NCBI RefSeq assembly: GCF_904848665.1
Contig: NZ_CAJHCQ010000032.1
Coordinates: 1-64,000 of the forward strand
DNA length: 64,000 nt
Direction of reading: 5' to 3'
DNA from: Paraburkholderia hiiakae
GTDB lineage: Bacteria; Pseudomonadota; Gammaproteobacteria; Burkholderiales; Burkholderiaceae
Shown: piece by piece, positions 8,235 through 16,455 of the stretch
Layout of the letters: every line of letters starts with the position of its first letter
Numbering within the stretch: the stretch's first letter is position 1
Position numbers and translations under genes: made by a program
Notes under the pieces: generated by a model
Database searches by the model: none
Seen by the model: the letters and a program-made list of their open reading frames with translations, nothing else
Told to the model about the DNA's origin: nothing

Positions 8235-9421
8235 GCGAGCACGCTTTTGGTGGGGCGCACCGCGACCCCGTAGTGATTGTCGGTACGGGCCTCGCGGGCT
8301 ACACGGTCGCGCGCGAGTTTCGCAAGCTCGACGCGCAGACGCCCATCGTCATCGTCACCCGCGACGACGGCAGGTTCTATTCGAAGCCGACACTGTCGAA
8401 TGCGCTGGCGATGAAGAAGGCGCCGCACGAACTGGCGAGCTTCGACGCGCAGGCGATGGCCGCGCAACTGGATGCGCGCGTCTGGACCCATCGTCATGTC
8501 GAGCGCATCGTGCCGGCCGAGCGCGCTATCGTCGTCGAAGGGGCGCGACTACGCTATCACGCGTTGGTGCTCGCGCTGGGGGCGGACCCGAGGCGCGTGC
8601 CGATCGAGGGCGATGGCGCGGCAGGCGTGCTATCGATCAACGACCTCGGCGACTACGCGCGTTTTCGCGAGGCGCTCGCGTCGGGTCATTCGGTGGCTAT
8701 ACTCGGCGCGGGGCTGATCGGGTGCGAGTTCGCGAATGATCTTGTCGCAGCGGGCCACCCGGTGTGCCTGATCGATCCCGCCAGCGCACCGCTGTCGCGT
8801 CTGCTGCCGGCGCAGGCAGGCGCGGCGTTTGCCAGCGCGTTGTCCCGTGCGGGTGTCGATGTGCGGCTCGGCATCGGGGTCGCTGCCGTTTCGCGGCGCG
8901 ATTCCGGATATCGTCTGACGCTCACGGATGGCGCCTTGCTAGAGGCCGATATCGTCATCTCGGCGGTCGGCCTCGTACCGCGAACGGCACTCGCGAGCGC
9001 GGCTGGATTGCGCATCGATGGCGGTATCGGCGCGGATGCGTGGTGCCGCACAAGCGCGCCGGACGTCTATGCACTCGGCGACTGCGCTGCCATCGACGGC
9101 CGGGTGCAGCCCTATGTGTTGCCGATCATGCACGCGGCGCGTGCGCTCGCCCGCACCTTGTCTGGAACGCTCACGCGCGTCGATTTTCCGGTGATGCCCG
9201 TTGTCGTGAAGACGCCAGCGGTGCCGGCCGTTGTCGCGACACCGGGTATGCCGGGCGGGCACTGGAGCGTCGAAGTGGCCACGCAGGAGTCGCCAGAGGC
9301 GGTACGCGCGATTTGCGAAGACGCGGGGACAAAGCGTGTAACCGGCTTTGCTCTCATTGGCAGCGCCACCGCCCACAAGGCCGCGCTATTGAAGCAGATG
9401 GCGTCCGGCTTGAGCGGGTAG
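8231..9421 (+). CDS. FAD-dependent rubredoxin reductase
   Basis: This is a 396-residue NAD(P)H:rubredoxin reductase. The FAD-binding motif VIVGTGLAGYTVAREFRKLD (residues about 14-33) is characteristic of RubB/AlkT-type enzymes. A second dinucleotide fold AILGAGLIGCEFANDL lies near residue 160, and the FAD closing motif VYALGDCAAIDG near 280. The C-terminal domain carries the family's HWSVEVA segment. Translation is coupled to the rubredoxin gene by a 4-base overlap, and a strong terminator follows at 9561-9586. Confidence 0.9.
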   Translation: MSEHAFGGAHRDPVVIVGTGLAGYTVAREFRKLDAQTPIVIVTRDDGRFYSKPTLSNALAMKKAPHELASFDAQAMAAQLDARVWTHRHVERIVPAERAIVVEGARLRYHALVLALGADPRRVPIEGDGAAGVLSINDLGDYARFREALASGHSVAILGAGLIGCEFANDLVAAGHPVCLIDPASAPLSRLLPAQAGAAFASALSRAGVDVRLGIGVAAVSRRDSGYRLTLTDGALLEADIVISAVGLVPRTALASAAGLRIDGGIGADAWCRTSAPDVYALGDCAAIDGRVQPYVLPIMHAARALARTLSGTLTRVDFPVMPVVVKTPAVPAVVATPGMPGGHWSVEVATQESPEAVRAICEDAGTKRVTGFALIGSATAHKAALLKQMASGLSG

Positions 9422-9444
9422 GCAAGGCGTAGCGTCACGACAAC

Positions 9445-9466
9445 CGGACGCGGCCATACGCGTCCG
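9445..9466. repeat. intergenic hairpin
   Basis: CGGACGCG and CGCGTCCG form an 8-base perfect stem around GCCATA, between the reductase and the terminator. No T-run follows, so it is more likely an RNA-stabilising stem than a terminator. Confidence 0.4.
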
Positions 9467-9560
9467 ACAACAGGCCGCTTCCACTGACCGACCCCTGTTG
9501 CGCTCTGACGTTCGTATGCGGCTACCAGTCTGCGAGGCACGAACGTCAGGCGTTTTGCCG

Positions 9561-9586
9561 CCGCGAGCCATGCTCGCGGTTTTTTT
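9561..9586 (+). terminator. rho-independent terminator of the Rieske operon
   Basis: CCGCGAGC (9561-9568) and GCTCGCGG (9572-9579) form a perfect 8-base stem with loop CAT, followed by seven T residues. It lies 140 bases after the reductase stop and 25 bases before the end of the convergent LysR gene. Confidence 0.9.
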
Positions 9587-9610
9587 CGAAAATGATTCGG
9601 GTTCCGAAAT

Positions 9611-10531
9611 TTAACGCGCAAATCCCTTCGCAGTCAGGGCCACGAGATGGCGCAGCCAGATTGCGGCCGCACCGCGATGCGTGCGGTCGTGCCAAAGCTG
9701 GTAGTAGGTGAGCGCCTGACGTTCGCCGGGGATGGGCTCTATCCGCAGATCGAGCAGGTCGCAGTAGTGCGCGGCAAGGGCGCGCGTGGTCGTGAAAAGC
9801 AGGTTCGAGCGCATCAGCACATAGGGCGCCATGCCGAAGTACGGCAGGCTGGTCGTCACGTTGCGCGACAAGCCGCTGCGTGCCAGTTCGATGTCGATGG
9901 TGCCGAGTCCCGCCGCGTGGTGCGTGGTGACGGCCAGATGCGCGGCCTCCTGATACACCTCCCGGGTCAGCCTGCCGGGCTTGATCGGGTGTTGCGCGCG
10001 CATCAGGCAGACGAGCTCGTCCTTGCACAGCGGCTGGAGGTGCAGGTGCTCGGGCGGTGTGCGCCAGTTGCCTATCACGAGGTCGAGTGCGCCGCTTTCC
10101 AGACCATGCTCGTAGCCGCCATTCACCATCATCAGATGCTGAAACTCGATCCGCGCGCGCGGCGCCTGAGTCTGGAAGGCGTCGACGATAGCGGGCAGGA
10201 AGAACACGTCCAGATAGTCGGGCGAGCCGATATGGAAAGTCCTGCGCGTCGTGGCAGGATCGAATGCCGTGGTGGGATGAAGCACCGCGGCGATTCCTGC
10301 CAGTGCCTGTGCCGTGGGCTCGATCAGTGTGAGCGCGTGCGTCGTGGGCACCATATGGCTGCCGCTGCGCACCAGCAGCGGATCTCCCGTCATCGCGCGC
10401 AGTCTGCGCAGCGCGACGCTGATTGCCGGCTGCGATTGGCCAAGCAGCGCGGCAGTGCGCGAGACACTGGCTTCGCAGATGAGCGTATGGAGAACCTTTA
10501 GCAGATAGGAGTCGATGACTTCCCGGGACAT
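9611..10531 (-). CDS. LysR-family transcriptional regulator
   Basis: This is a 306-residue LysR regulator of the NodD/LeuO-like group. The DNA-binding domain is VLHTLICEASVSRTAALLGQ followed by SQPAISVALRRLRAMTGDPL, and the effector-binding domain contains the FHIGSPDYLDVFFLP segment. An in-frame extension to 10633 exists, but the ATG at 10531 gives the normal N-terminus (MSREVIDSYLLKVLHTL). It converges on the Rieske operon, which makes it a candidate regulator of that operon, although nothing in the sequence proves it. Confidence 0.85.
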   Translation of the reverse strand: MSREVIDSYLLKVLHTLICEASVSRTAALLGQSQPAISVALRRLRAMTGDPLLVRSGSHMVPTTHALTLIEPTAQALAGIAAVLHPTTAFDPATTRRTFHIGSPDYLDVFFLPAIVDAFQTQAPRARIEFQHLMMVNGGYEHGLESGALDLVIGNWRTPPEHLHLQPLCKDELVCLMRAQHPIKPGRLTREVYQEAAHLAVTTHHAAGLGTIDIELARSGLSRNVTTSLPYFGMAPYVLMRSNLLFTTTRALAAHYCDLLDLRIEPIPGERQALTYYQLWHDRTHRGAAAIWLRHLVALTAKGFAR

Positions 10532-10710
10532 GCGAACCACCGTCGATTTACGCCATTCATAGCTATATACGGCGCGATATATCGGTGCGTCAACTCCAGG
10601 GAATCGCCTGGCCATGTACGCTCGCCTTGCCAATTCGGGCTTATAACGGAAGGGGCATACGCACTATATGCGAGGCTGCATGCCGGATTCATGCCGTTGC
10701 GAACGACAGC

Positions 10711-11682
10711 TTAGTGATCCGCGCTTGCATCGCTGCTCGCGAGCGCAAATGCGCGAATGGCGCTGGTCGTTGCGCTCGCGCCTTTCGCGCGGTCGATGAC
10801 AAGGACAAGGTGGCGCGGCTCGTCGATGGTGACGCCACGCGCATCCTGGAAGTCGTCGGCGAGGCGCGACACGGTGCCGTCCTGTGCGATGCGGCAGAAT
10901 CCGTGCGCGCCGCACTTGGTGTAGAGCGTTCCGGATCCATCGGCGGCGAGCAGGTCCGGGCTTTCGATCCTCGCGAACACGGTGCTGCTTTGGGGCGGCG
11001 CCGGTTCGGCCAGCAGTTCGGGGAGGTCGTAGCGCAGTATTTCGCCCTTGCTCTGGTCCGTGACGAACAACGTGCCGTCGTGCACCGCGATTCCCACAGG
11101 CTTCGCAAGGCCGGTGACGATGTCGCGCTCGGTGGCGGTGTATGTCGTCAGCTCGTAGCTCACCAGGCTGACGCCGCCAGCCGGCGGCTCGCTTCCCCGC
11201 TTGACGAACCAGCTCGACAACGCGCGGCCGGGACCGATTGACACGAGTCCCAGTCTGCGTCGATCGGATGCGGGGCCGGTCAGGGCGTGGACTTCGCCGG
11301 CGGCGGAAACGGCGAAGAGGGCGCCCGTTTCACCAAAGCCGAATCGTTGGACGAGCAGTGCGTCAGGCCGTATGAACACGAACTGGCTGAGGCTGCCGGG
11401 CTGACCCGCGATGGTGGGCAGGCTGGCGTAGGGGCGGAAGTCCGACTGGTTCGAGGACCACAAAATGCCGTTGCTGTGGTCGTCGGTGATGAAAAGCGCG
11501 CCGTCACCGGGACGCACTGCGATTGCGTTCGGCTGGGCGTTTAGCTCTATGCGCATGGGCGCGGCAAATGGCGCGCTGTGACAGCCCGCGGTGGCCACGA
11601 CAACTGCTGCCAGCGCATGCCATTTGAACTGCCGCGCGAGGCGGCCCGCACCCAAAGCGCTCAACAACCTGATCGTCAGCAT
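10711..11682 (-). CDS. NHL/SMP-30-like beta-propeller lipoprotein
   Basis: This 323-residue predicted lipoprotein has a basic N-terminus, a hydrophobic stretch and the lipobox VATAGC (cysteine near residue 33). A six-bladed-propeller-like repeat region follows, with blades recognisable by patterns such as AIAVRPGDGALFITDD, GIAVHDGTLFVTDQSKGEILRYDL and GVTIDEPRHLVLVIDR. The ATG at 11682 is preferred because AGGAG precedes it by five bases; the open frame continues to 11850 without family-like sequence. It is divergent from modABC. Function is unknown; relatives include sugar-lactone lactonase-like and scaffold proteins. Confidence 0.7.
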   Translation of the reverse strand: MLTIRLLSALGAGRLARQFKWHALAAVVVATAGCHSAPFAAPMRIELNAQPNAIAVRPGDGALFITDDHSNGILWSSNQSDFRPYASLPTIAGQPGSLSQFVFIRPDALLVQRFGFGETGALFAVSAAGEVHALTGPASDRRRLGLVSIGPGRALSSWFVKRGSEPPAGGVSLVSYELTTYTATERDIVTGLAKPVGIAVHDGTLFVTDQSKGEILRYDLPELLAEPAPPQSSTVFARIESPDLLAADGSGTLYTKCGAHGFCRIAQDGTVSRLADDFQDARGVTIDEPRHLVLVIDRAKGASATTSAIRAFALASSDASADH

Positions 11683-11812
11683 GACGGCTCCTGGCATGGT
11701 AGTCGGGTGAGGGCGCATCGCAATCGCGGACGGCAGAAAGACGAATTCTACGTCGATAGCGCTTTCGTCAGGCAACGGCTCGAAACCCTGGATCGGCGTC
11801 ACAAGCGCGAGT

Positions 11813-11840
11813 GCCGCTATATCCAGTGTAATATCTCGAT
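11813..11840. promoter_or_regulatory. candidate ModE-like operator upstream of modA
   Basis: CCGCTATAT and TAATATCTCG form an imperfect inverted repeat with a 6-base spacer. The arms resemble the CGNTATATA ... TATATNNCG pattern known for ModE-repressed mod promoters. It sits 55-82 bases before the modA start. The match is partial and no modE gene is in the window. Confidence 0.35.
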
Positions 11841-11894
11841 GCTGCGACATTACATTGCTTTCACGTCGACCCTTTCATCTTGAGATATCAGACC

Positions 11895-12680
11895 ATGCGC
11901 GTATCGTTCCAGCGTCTTCTGAAGCAGGCATTGTTCGTCATCGGCGCCGGCATGGTGGCCGTTTGCGCCAACGCGCGCGCCGACGAACTCATCGTTTCCG
12001 CCGCGGCGAGCCTTACCAATGCGTTCAAGGCGATTGGCGCGGCCTACGAGCAGCAGCACCCGGGTACGAAGGTACTGCTGAACTTCGGCGCGTCCGACGT
12101 GCTGATGCAGCAGATCGTGAAGGGCGCGCCAGCCGACGTGTACGCGTCGGCGGACCAGAAGGCGATGGACAAGGCCGTCGCCGAGAAGGTGGTCGATCCC
12201 GCGACGCGTCAGGACTTCGCAGCCAATGCCCTGGTTCTGATCGTGCCGAAGGACAGCCAGTTCATGCCGACGTCGCTCGACGCGCTCGCACAACCGGGCG
12301 TGAAGCGCGTCGCATTTTGCGATCCGGCGTCGGTGCCGATCGGCCGCTACGCGAAAGGGGCGCTCGAAGCGGCGGGCCTGTGGGACGCGGTGAACGCGAA
12401 AAGCGTGCTCGCGGGCGACGTGCGCCAGAGCCTCGATTACGTCTCGCGTGGCGAGGTCGATGCGGGCTTCGTGTTCGCCACCGACGCGGCGATCATGCCC
12501 GAGCGCGTGAGGGTTGCGATGACCGTGCCGACACAAACACCCGTGACCTATCCGATCGCGCTCGTGGACGGCAGCCGCCACGCGGCGGATGCGAAGGCCT
12601 TCATCGCCTATGTGCTGTCGCCCGCCGGGCAGGCCATACTCGCGAAGTATGGTTTCAAGCCGGTCGGCACGGCGCACTGA
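11895..12680 (+). CDS. modA: molybdate ABC transporter, substrate-binding protein ModA
   Basis: This 261-residue periplasmic binding protein captures molybdate for ModBC. The signal peptide ends near ANARA-DELIV (about residue 30). The mature start DELIVSAAASLTNAFKAIG and the oxyanion-binding segments GASDVLMQQIVKGAPADVY and CDPASVPIGRYAK are standard for ModA. The ATG at 11895 is chosen; a TTG five codons upstream is open but lacks a ribosome-binding site. The three mod genes are close together and convergent to a DUF779 gene. Molybdenum would serve the molybdoenzyme at 3222 among others. Confidence 0.93.
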   Translation: MRVSFQRLLKQALFVIGAGMVAVCANARADELIVSAAASLTNAFKAIGAAYEQQHPGTKVLLNFGASDVLMQQIVKGAPADVYASADQKAMDKAVAEKVVDPATRQDFAANALVLIVPKDSQFMPTSLDALAQPGVKRVAFCDPASVPIGRYAKGALEAAGLWDAVNAKSVLAGDVRQSLDYVSRGEVDAGFVFATDAAIMPERVRVAMTVPTQTPVTYPIALVDGSRHAADAKAFIAYVLSPAGQAILAKYGFKPVGTAH

Positions 12681-12707
12681 TCCGCCCGCGCAAGAGGAGC
12701 GCCCGTC

Positions 12708-13382
12708 ATGGGACAGGTCTGGGTTCCGCTGCTGCTCTCGCTCAAGGTCGCCGGGTGGGCTACGGCGTTGAATGTCGTGTTCGGTGTGGCCGCCGGCTAC
12801 GGTCTCTCGCGCTGGCGTTCGGGCGCGCGCGACCTGCTCGATTCGCTGCTGACGCTGCCGCTCGTCATGCCGCCCACGGTCCTCGGGTATTACCTGCTGG
12901 TGCTGGTTGGGCGGCGCGGCGTGTTCGGCCGCTGGCTCGACAGCCTCGGCATCCAGCTCGTGTTCACGTGGCAAGGCGCCGTCCTCGCGTCGATGGTGGT
13001 GGCATTCCCGCTCGTGCTGAAGTCGGCCCGCGCCGCGTTCGAATCGGTCGATCCTCAACTGGAGCGCGCCGCGCGCACGCTCGGCATCAGCGAGGCCGCG
13101 ATCTTCTTTCGCGTGACACTGCCGCTCGCGACGCGGGGCATTGTTGCAGGCACGCTGCTCGCGTTTGCGCGCGCGCTCGGCGAGTTTGGCGCGACGCTGA
13201 TGATCGCGGGCAATCTGCCGGGCCGCACGCAAACGCTTTCCGTTGCGATCTATTCGGCTGTGCAGGCCGGCGACGACAGCACGGCGAATTTCCTCGTGTT
13301 CGTCACCTCGGTGACGTGCGTCGTGATTCTCGTGCTCGCTGGCCGACTGGTGCCGCAGCACACGCTGTTGACTTCGCGCTGA
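12708..13382 (+). CDS. modB: molybdate ABC transporter, permease ModB
   Basis: This 224-residue inner-membrane permease has five or six helices and the cytoplasmic EAA loop (LERAARTLGISEAAIFFRVT) that contacts ModC. The segment TLPLVMPPTVLGYYLLVLVG is highly typical of ModB. A GAGGAG ribosome-binding site precedes the ATG, 27 bases after modA. Confidence 0.95.
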   Translation: MGQVWVPLLLSLKVAGWATALNVVFGVAAGYGLSRWRSGARDLLDSLLTLPLVMPPTVLGYYLLVLVGRRGVFGRWLDSLGIQLVFTWQGAVLASMVVAFPLVLKSARAAFESVDPQLERAARTLGISEAAIFFRVTLPLATRGIVAGTLLAFARALGEFGATLMIAGNLPGRTQTLSVAIYSAVQAGDDSTANFLVFVTSVTCVVILVLAGRLVPQHTLLTSR

Positions 13383-13387
13383 TCGCC

Positions 13388-14098
13388 ATGGCGCTGACCG
13401 TAGCCGTGCGTAAAACACTCGAATCGGCCGGACGCCGCTTTCTGCTCGACGTCGCGTTCGAAACGCACGCGCAGCGCGTCGTGCTGTTCGGCCCCTCGGG
13501 CTCGGGCAAGACGCTGACCTTGCAGGCGGTCGCGGGCCTGCTGCGGCCCGACGAAGGCGCGATTCGTCTGGGCGAGCAAGTGCTGTTCGATAGCGCGAAC
13601 GGCGTAGACCTCAAGCCGCAGTTGCGCCGGATCGCCTATCTGTTCCAGGATTACGCGTTGTTTCCGCATCTGAACGTGAGACAGAACATTGCGTTCGGTC
13701 TGCACAGGGGGTGGTTCAATCCGGGCCGCCGCGAAGCGCATCCCGACGTCGAGTACTGGCTCGATGCGCTCGAGCTGCGCGGCGTGGCGGCCAGCCATCC
13801 CGTGCACCTTTCGGGCGGCCAGAAGCAGCGCGTGGCGCTCGCGCGTGCGCTGGTTTCCCGGCCTCAATTGCTGCTGCTCGACGAGCCGTTTTCGGCGCTC
13901 GATCATGCGTTGCGCGAGCGCATGCGCCGCGAATTGCTGGCGCTGCAGACGCGTCTCGACATTCCCATGCTGCTCATCACGCACGACCCCGAAGATGTTG
14001 CCGCGTTTGGCGACGAGGTGGTGCCGCTCACCGATGGGCGCGTCGACGCCGACGCGCTCCCGGGCGTTTTCACACATCGCATTCGCGCGACGCCCTAA
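13388..14098 (+). CDS. modC: molybdate ABC transporter, ATP-binding protein ModC (short form)
   Basis: This 236-residue ATPase carries the Walker A motif GPSGSGKTLT (near residue 35), the Q-loop LFQDYALFPHL, the ABC signature LSGGQKQRVALARAL, the Walker B LLLLDEPFSALD and the switch histidine in LLITHDPED. It begins five bases after modB. Typical ModC proteins have about 350 residues because of a C-terminal molybdate-binding TOBE domain; this one stops right after the ATPase domain. The final four bases overlap the convergent DUF779 gene. Confidence 0.92.
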   Translation: MALTVAVRKTLESAGRRFLLDVAFETHAQRVVLFGPSGSGKTLTLQAVAGLLRPDEGAIRLGEQVLFDSANGVDLKPQLRRIAYLFQDYALFPHLNVRQNIAFGLHRGWFNPGRREAHPDVEYWLDALELRGVAASHPVHLSGGQKQRVALARALVSRPQLLLLDEPFSALDHALRERMRRELLALQTRLDIPMLLITHDPEDVAAFGDEVVPLTDGRVDADALPGVFTHRIRATP

Positions 14099-14484
14099 CC
14101 CTGCACATGCTCGACAGGATGATGGTCGAGCCACGCCGATTCCGTGTCGTCGAACAGACGCGAGCGGGTGAGAAAGCGCAGCCCGGTCGGGCGCTCCAGC
14201 GAGAACATGCCGCCGTTGCCCGGTACGCAGTCGATGATGAGTTGCGTGTGCTGCCAGTATTCGAACTGCGATTCGCTCATGTAGAACGGTGCGCCCGCGA
14301 TGACGCCGAGCTTCACATCGGCATTGCCGACCATGAACTCGCCGGCTGGAAAGCACATGGGCGCGCTGCCGTCGCAGCAGCCGCCCGACTGGTGGAAGAG
14401 CACGGGGCCGTGCTCTTCCACCAGCTTTTCGATCAGCGAGATGGCCGCGGGCGTTGCGACGACGCGAGACACGTCATCGTCCAT
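14095..14484 (-). CDS. DUF779 family protein (aldehyde dehydrogenase partner)
   Basis: This is a 129-residue protein of the DUF779 family, whose hallmark is the cysteine-rich segment HQSGGCCDGSAPMCF near residues 31-45. In many proteobacteria this gene sits next to an aldehyde dehydrogenase of the AcoD/ExaC group, as here (59 bases downstream of it). The ATG at 14484 follows GGGAGGA. The biochemical role is not established; a metal-binding or accessory role is plausible from the cysteines. Confidence 0.85.
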   Translation of the reverse strand: MDDDVSRVVATPAAISLIEKLVEEHGPVLFHQSGGCCDGSAPMCFPAGEFMVGNADVKLGVIAGAPFYMSESQFEYWQHTQLIIDCVPGNGGMFSLERPTGLRFLTRSRLFDDTESAWLDHHPVEHVQG

Positions 14485-14507
14485 GGTGAGTCCTCCCAAC
14501 CGTTCGA

Positions 14508-14531
14508 CGCCTCGCCTGCCGCGGCGAGGCG
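14508..14531. repeat. intergenic hairpin between ALDH and DUF779 genes
   Basis: CGCCTCGC and GCGAGGCG form an 8-base perfect stem with an 8-base loop between the two minus-strand genes. There is no T-run. It may stabilise the upstream mRNA or set different expression levels. Confidence 0.4.
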
Positions 14532-14542
14532 CGCAGCACACA

Positions 14543-16063
14543 TCAGAAAAAGCCGAGCGGCTTGTCGCTATAGCTGACCAGCAGGTTTTTCGTCTGCTGA
14601 TAATGGTCCAGCATCATCTTGTGGTTCTCGCGCCCGATGCCCGATTGCTTGTAGCCGCCAAACGCCGCGTGTGCCGGGTACGCGTGGTAGCAGTTCGTCC
14701 ACACACGCCCCGCCTGGATCGCGCGGCCGAAGCGGTAGGCACGCGTGCCGTCTCGCGTCCAGATGCCAGCGCCGAGCCCGTACAGCGTGTCGTTGGCGAT
14801 CTGCAGCGCTTCTTCCTCGGTCTTGAACGTCGTTACCGAGACGACCGGCCCGAAGATCTCCTCCTGGAAAATGCGCATCTTGTTGTGGCCGCGGAACACG
14901 GTTGGCTTGATGTAATAGCCATTCTTCAAATCACCATCGAGCGGGTTGCGCTCACCGCCCGTGAGGCATTGCGCGCCTTCCTGCTTGCCCAGATCGAGGT
15001 ACGAGAGGATTTTCTCAAGCTGCTCCTGCGAGGCCTGCGCGCCGATCATCGTTTTCGGATCCAGCGGATGCCCCTGGACGATCGCGCCCACGCGCTCGAG
15101 CGCTCGTTCCATGAACCGATCGTAGATCTTCTCGTCGACCAGCGCCCGCGACGGGCACGTGCAGACCTCGCCCTGGTTGAGCGCGAACATCGTGAAGCCT
15201 TCCAGCGCCTTGTCGAGGAAGCTGTCGTCGTGATTCATCACATCGGCAAAGAAGATGTTCGGGCTCTTGCCACCCAGCTCCAGCGTGACGGGAATGATGT
15301 TCTGGCTCGCATACTGCATGATGAGCCGGCCCGTCGTGGTCTCGCCCGTGAAGGCGATTTTCGCGATCCTTTTGTTCGAGGCGAGCGGTTTGCCCGCTTC
15401 GAGGCCAAAACCGTTCACCACATTGACCACGCCGGGCGGCAGCAGATCCTGGATCAGCTCGATCAGCACGAGGATCGAGGCCGGTGTTTGCTCGGCGGGT
15501 TTGAGCACGACGCAATTACCGGCCGCGAGCGCGGGCGCGAGCTTCCAGGTGGCCATCAGGATCGGGAAATTCCACGGAATGATCTGGCCCACCACGCCGA
15601 GCGGCTCGTGAAAGTGATAGGCGACCGTGTTGTCGTCGATCTGCGAGATGGCGCCTTCCTGGGCGCGGATCGCACTCGCGAAATAGCGGAAGTGGTCGAT
15701 CGCGAGCGGAATGTCGGCGGCCATGCTCTCGCGCAGCGGCTTGCCGTTGTCGATGGTTTCCGCCACGGCGAGCCGCATGAGGTTGGCCTCGATGCGCTCG
15801 GCGATCTTGTTCAGCAGATTTGCGCGGTCGGCGGGGGCGGTGCGGCCCCACGCGTCCTTCGCCTTGTGGGCGGCGTCGAGCGCCAGCTCGATGTCGGCTT
15901 CGCGCGAACGGGGTATCGACGTGAACGGCTCGCCCGTGACCGGCGAGATGTTGTCGAAGTACTCGTTGCCGACCGGCTTGACCCACTGCCCGCCGATGAA
16001 ATTCTCGTATTGCTTGCGGAAGGGAAATTCCGTGGTGAGATATTGCAGCTCAGCGTGGTTCAT
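14543..16063 (-). CDS. NAD-dependent aldehyde dehydrogenase, AcoD/ExaC type
   Basis: This is a 506-residue class of aldehyde dehydrogenase used for acetaldehyde and other small aldehydes. The NAD-binding and catalytic signatures are complete: the IIPWNFPILMATWKLAPAL segment, the glutamate in LELGGKSPNIF, and the catalytic cysteine in ALNQGEVCTCPSR. The C-terminal YPAHAAFGGYKQSGIGREN stretch is typical of this subgroup. It is the first gene of a two-gene unit with DUF779 and is divergent from the LysR gene at 16456. It could act on acetaldehyde or a chloro/aromatic aldehyde. Confidence 0.93.
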   Translation of the reverse strand: MNHAELQYLTTEFPFRKQYENFIGGQWVKPVGNEYFDNISPVTGEPFTSIPRSREADIELALDAAHKAKDAWGRTAPADRANLLNKIAERIEANLMRLAVAETIDNGKPLRESMAADIPLAIDHFRYFASAIRAQEGAISQIDDNTVAYHFHEPLGVVGQIIPWNFPILMATWKLAPALAAGNCVVLKPAEQTPASILVLIELIQDLLPPGVVNVVNGFGLEAGKPLASNKRIAKIAFTGETTTGRLIMQYASQNIIPVTLELGGKSPNIFFADVMNHDDSFLDKALEGFTMFALNQGEVCTCPSRALVDEKIYDRFMERALERVGAIVQGHPLDPKTMIGAQASQEQLEKILSYLDLGKQEGAQCLTGGERNPLDGDLKNGYYIKPTVFRGHNKMRIFQEEIFGPVVSVTTFKTEEEALQIANDTLYGLGAGIWTRDGTRAYRFGRAIQAGRVWTNCYHAYPAHAAFGGYKQSGIGRENHKMMLDHYQQTKNLLVSYSDKPLGFF

Positions 16064-16455
16064 GGGCGTGCTCCTCGCATATCGATCGAACAGGGGTTGG
16101 ACCGCTTCGTTATATCGCAGGGAATACTACGCCCCTATTCGGACAATTTCCGAAGTTTTGGTTTTGCGCCGCACAAGTCGGGAACGAACCGGGGTCGAGT
16201 CAGAGCGCGAGTGCGCGGGCTTCGATACGCGCGAGGCGCTTCACGTGGCGAGGGGCCCTGCACCAGGTCGGCGCCCGAGAAGATTTAGCGTAATATATCA
16301 CCGAACATAACGAGGAGCGGAACCTCGCGACCGTGTCATGTGTACGAGCACGAAGGTGCTTCGAGCCATGAGTTGAATGTCGTATGCAGGTTGGCGCACA
16401 TTCGCCAGCGCTTCCAGATATGGAGCGTGCCGCCCTCCGAACCACGGGACAAGCG
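16064..16455. other. divergent intergenic region, ALDH / LysR
   Basis: 392 bases with no gene. They hold the promoters of the aldehyde dehydrogenase (minus) and the LysR gene (plus) and the inverted repeat at 16138-16154. Confidence 0.6.
16138..16154. promoter_or_regulatory. candidate operator, TTCGGA-N5-TCCGAA
   Basis: A perfect 6-base inverted repeat with a 5-base spacer lies 75 bases upstream of the aldehyde dehydrogenase start. It is in the right place for a regulator of that gene. No assignment to a specific protein is possible. Confidence 0.35.

Noticed and set aside
11855..13387. Long plus-strand open frame running into modC
   Set aside because: The part before 13388 is an out-of-frame reading of modA and modB; only the modC portion is real.
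11850..13418. Minus-strand open frame of about 520 codons
   Set aside because: It is antisense to modA and modB, with an Arg/His/Glu-rich composition and no homologous motif.
14300..16288. Plus-strand open frame of about 660 codons
   Set aside because: It is antisense to the aldehyde dehydrogenase and DUF779 genes and has no domain.
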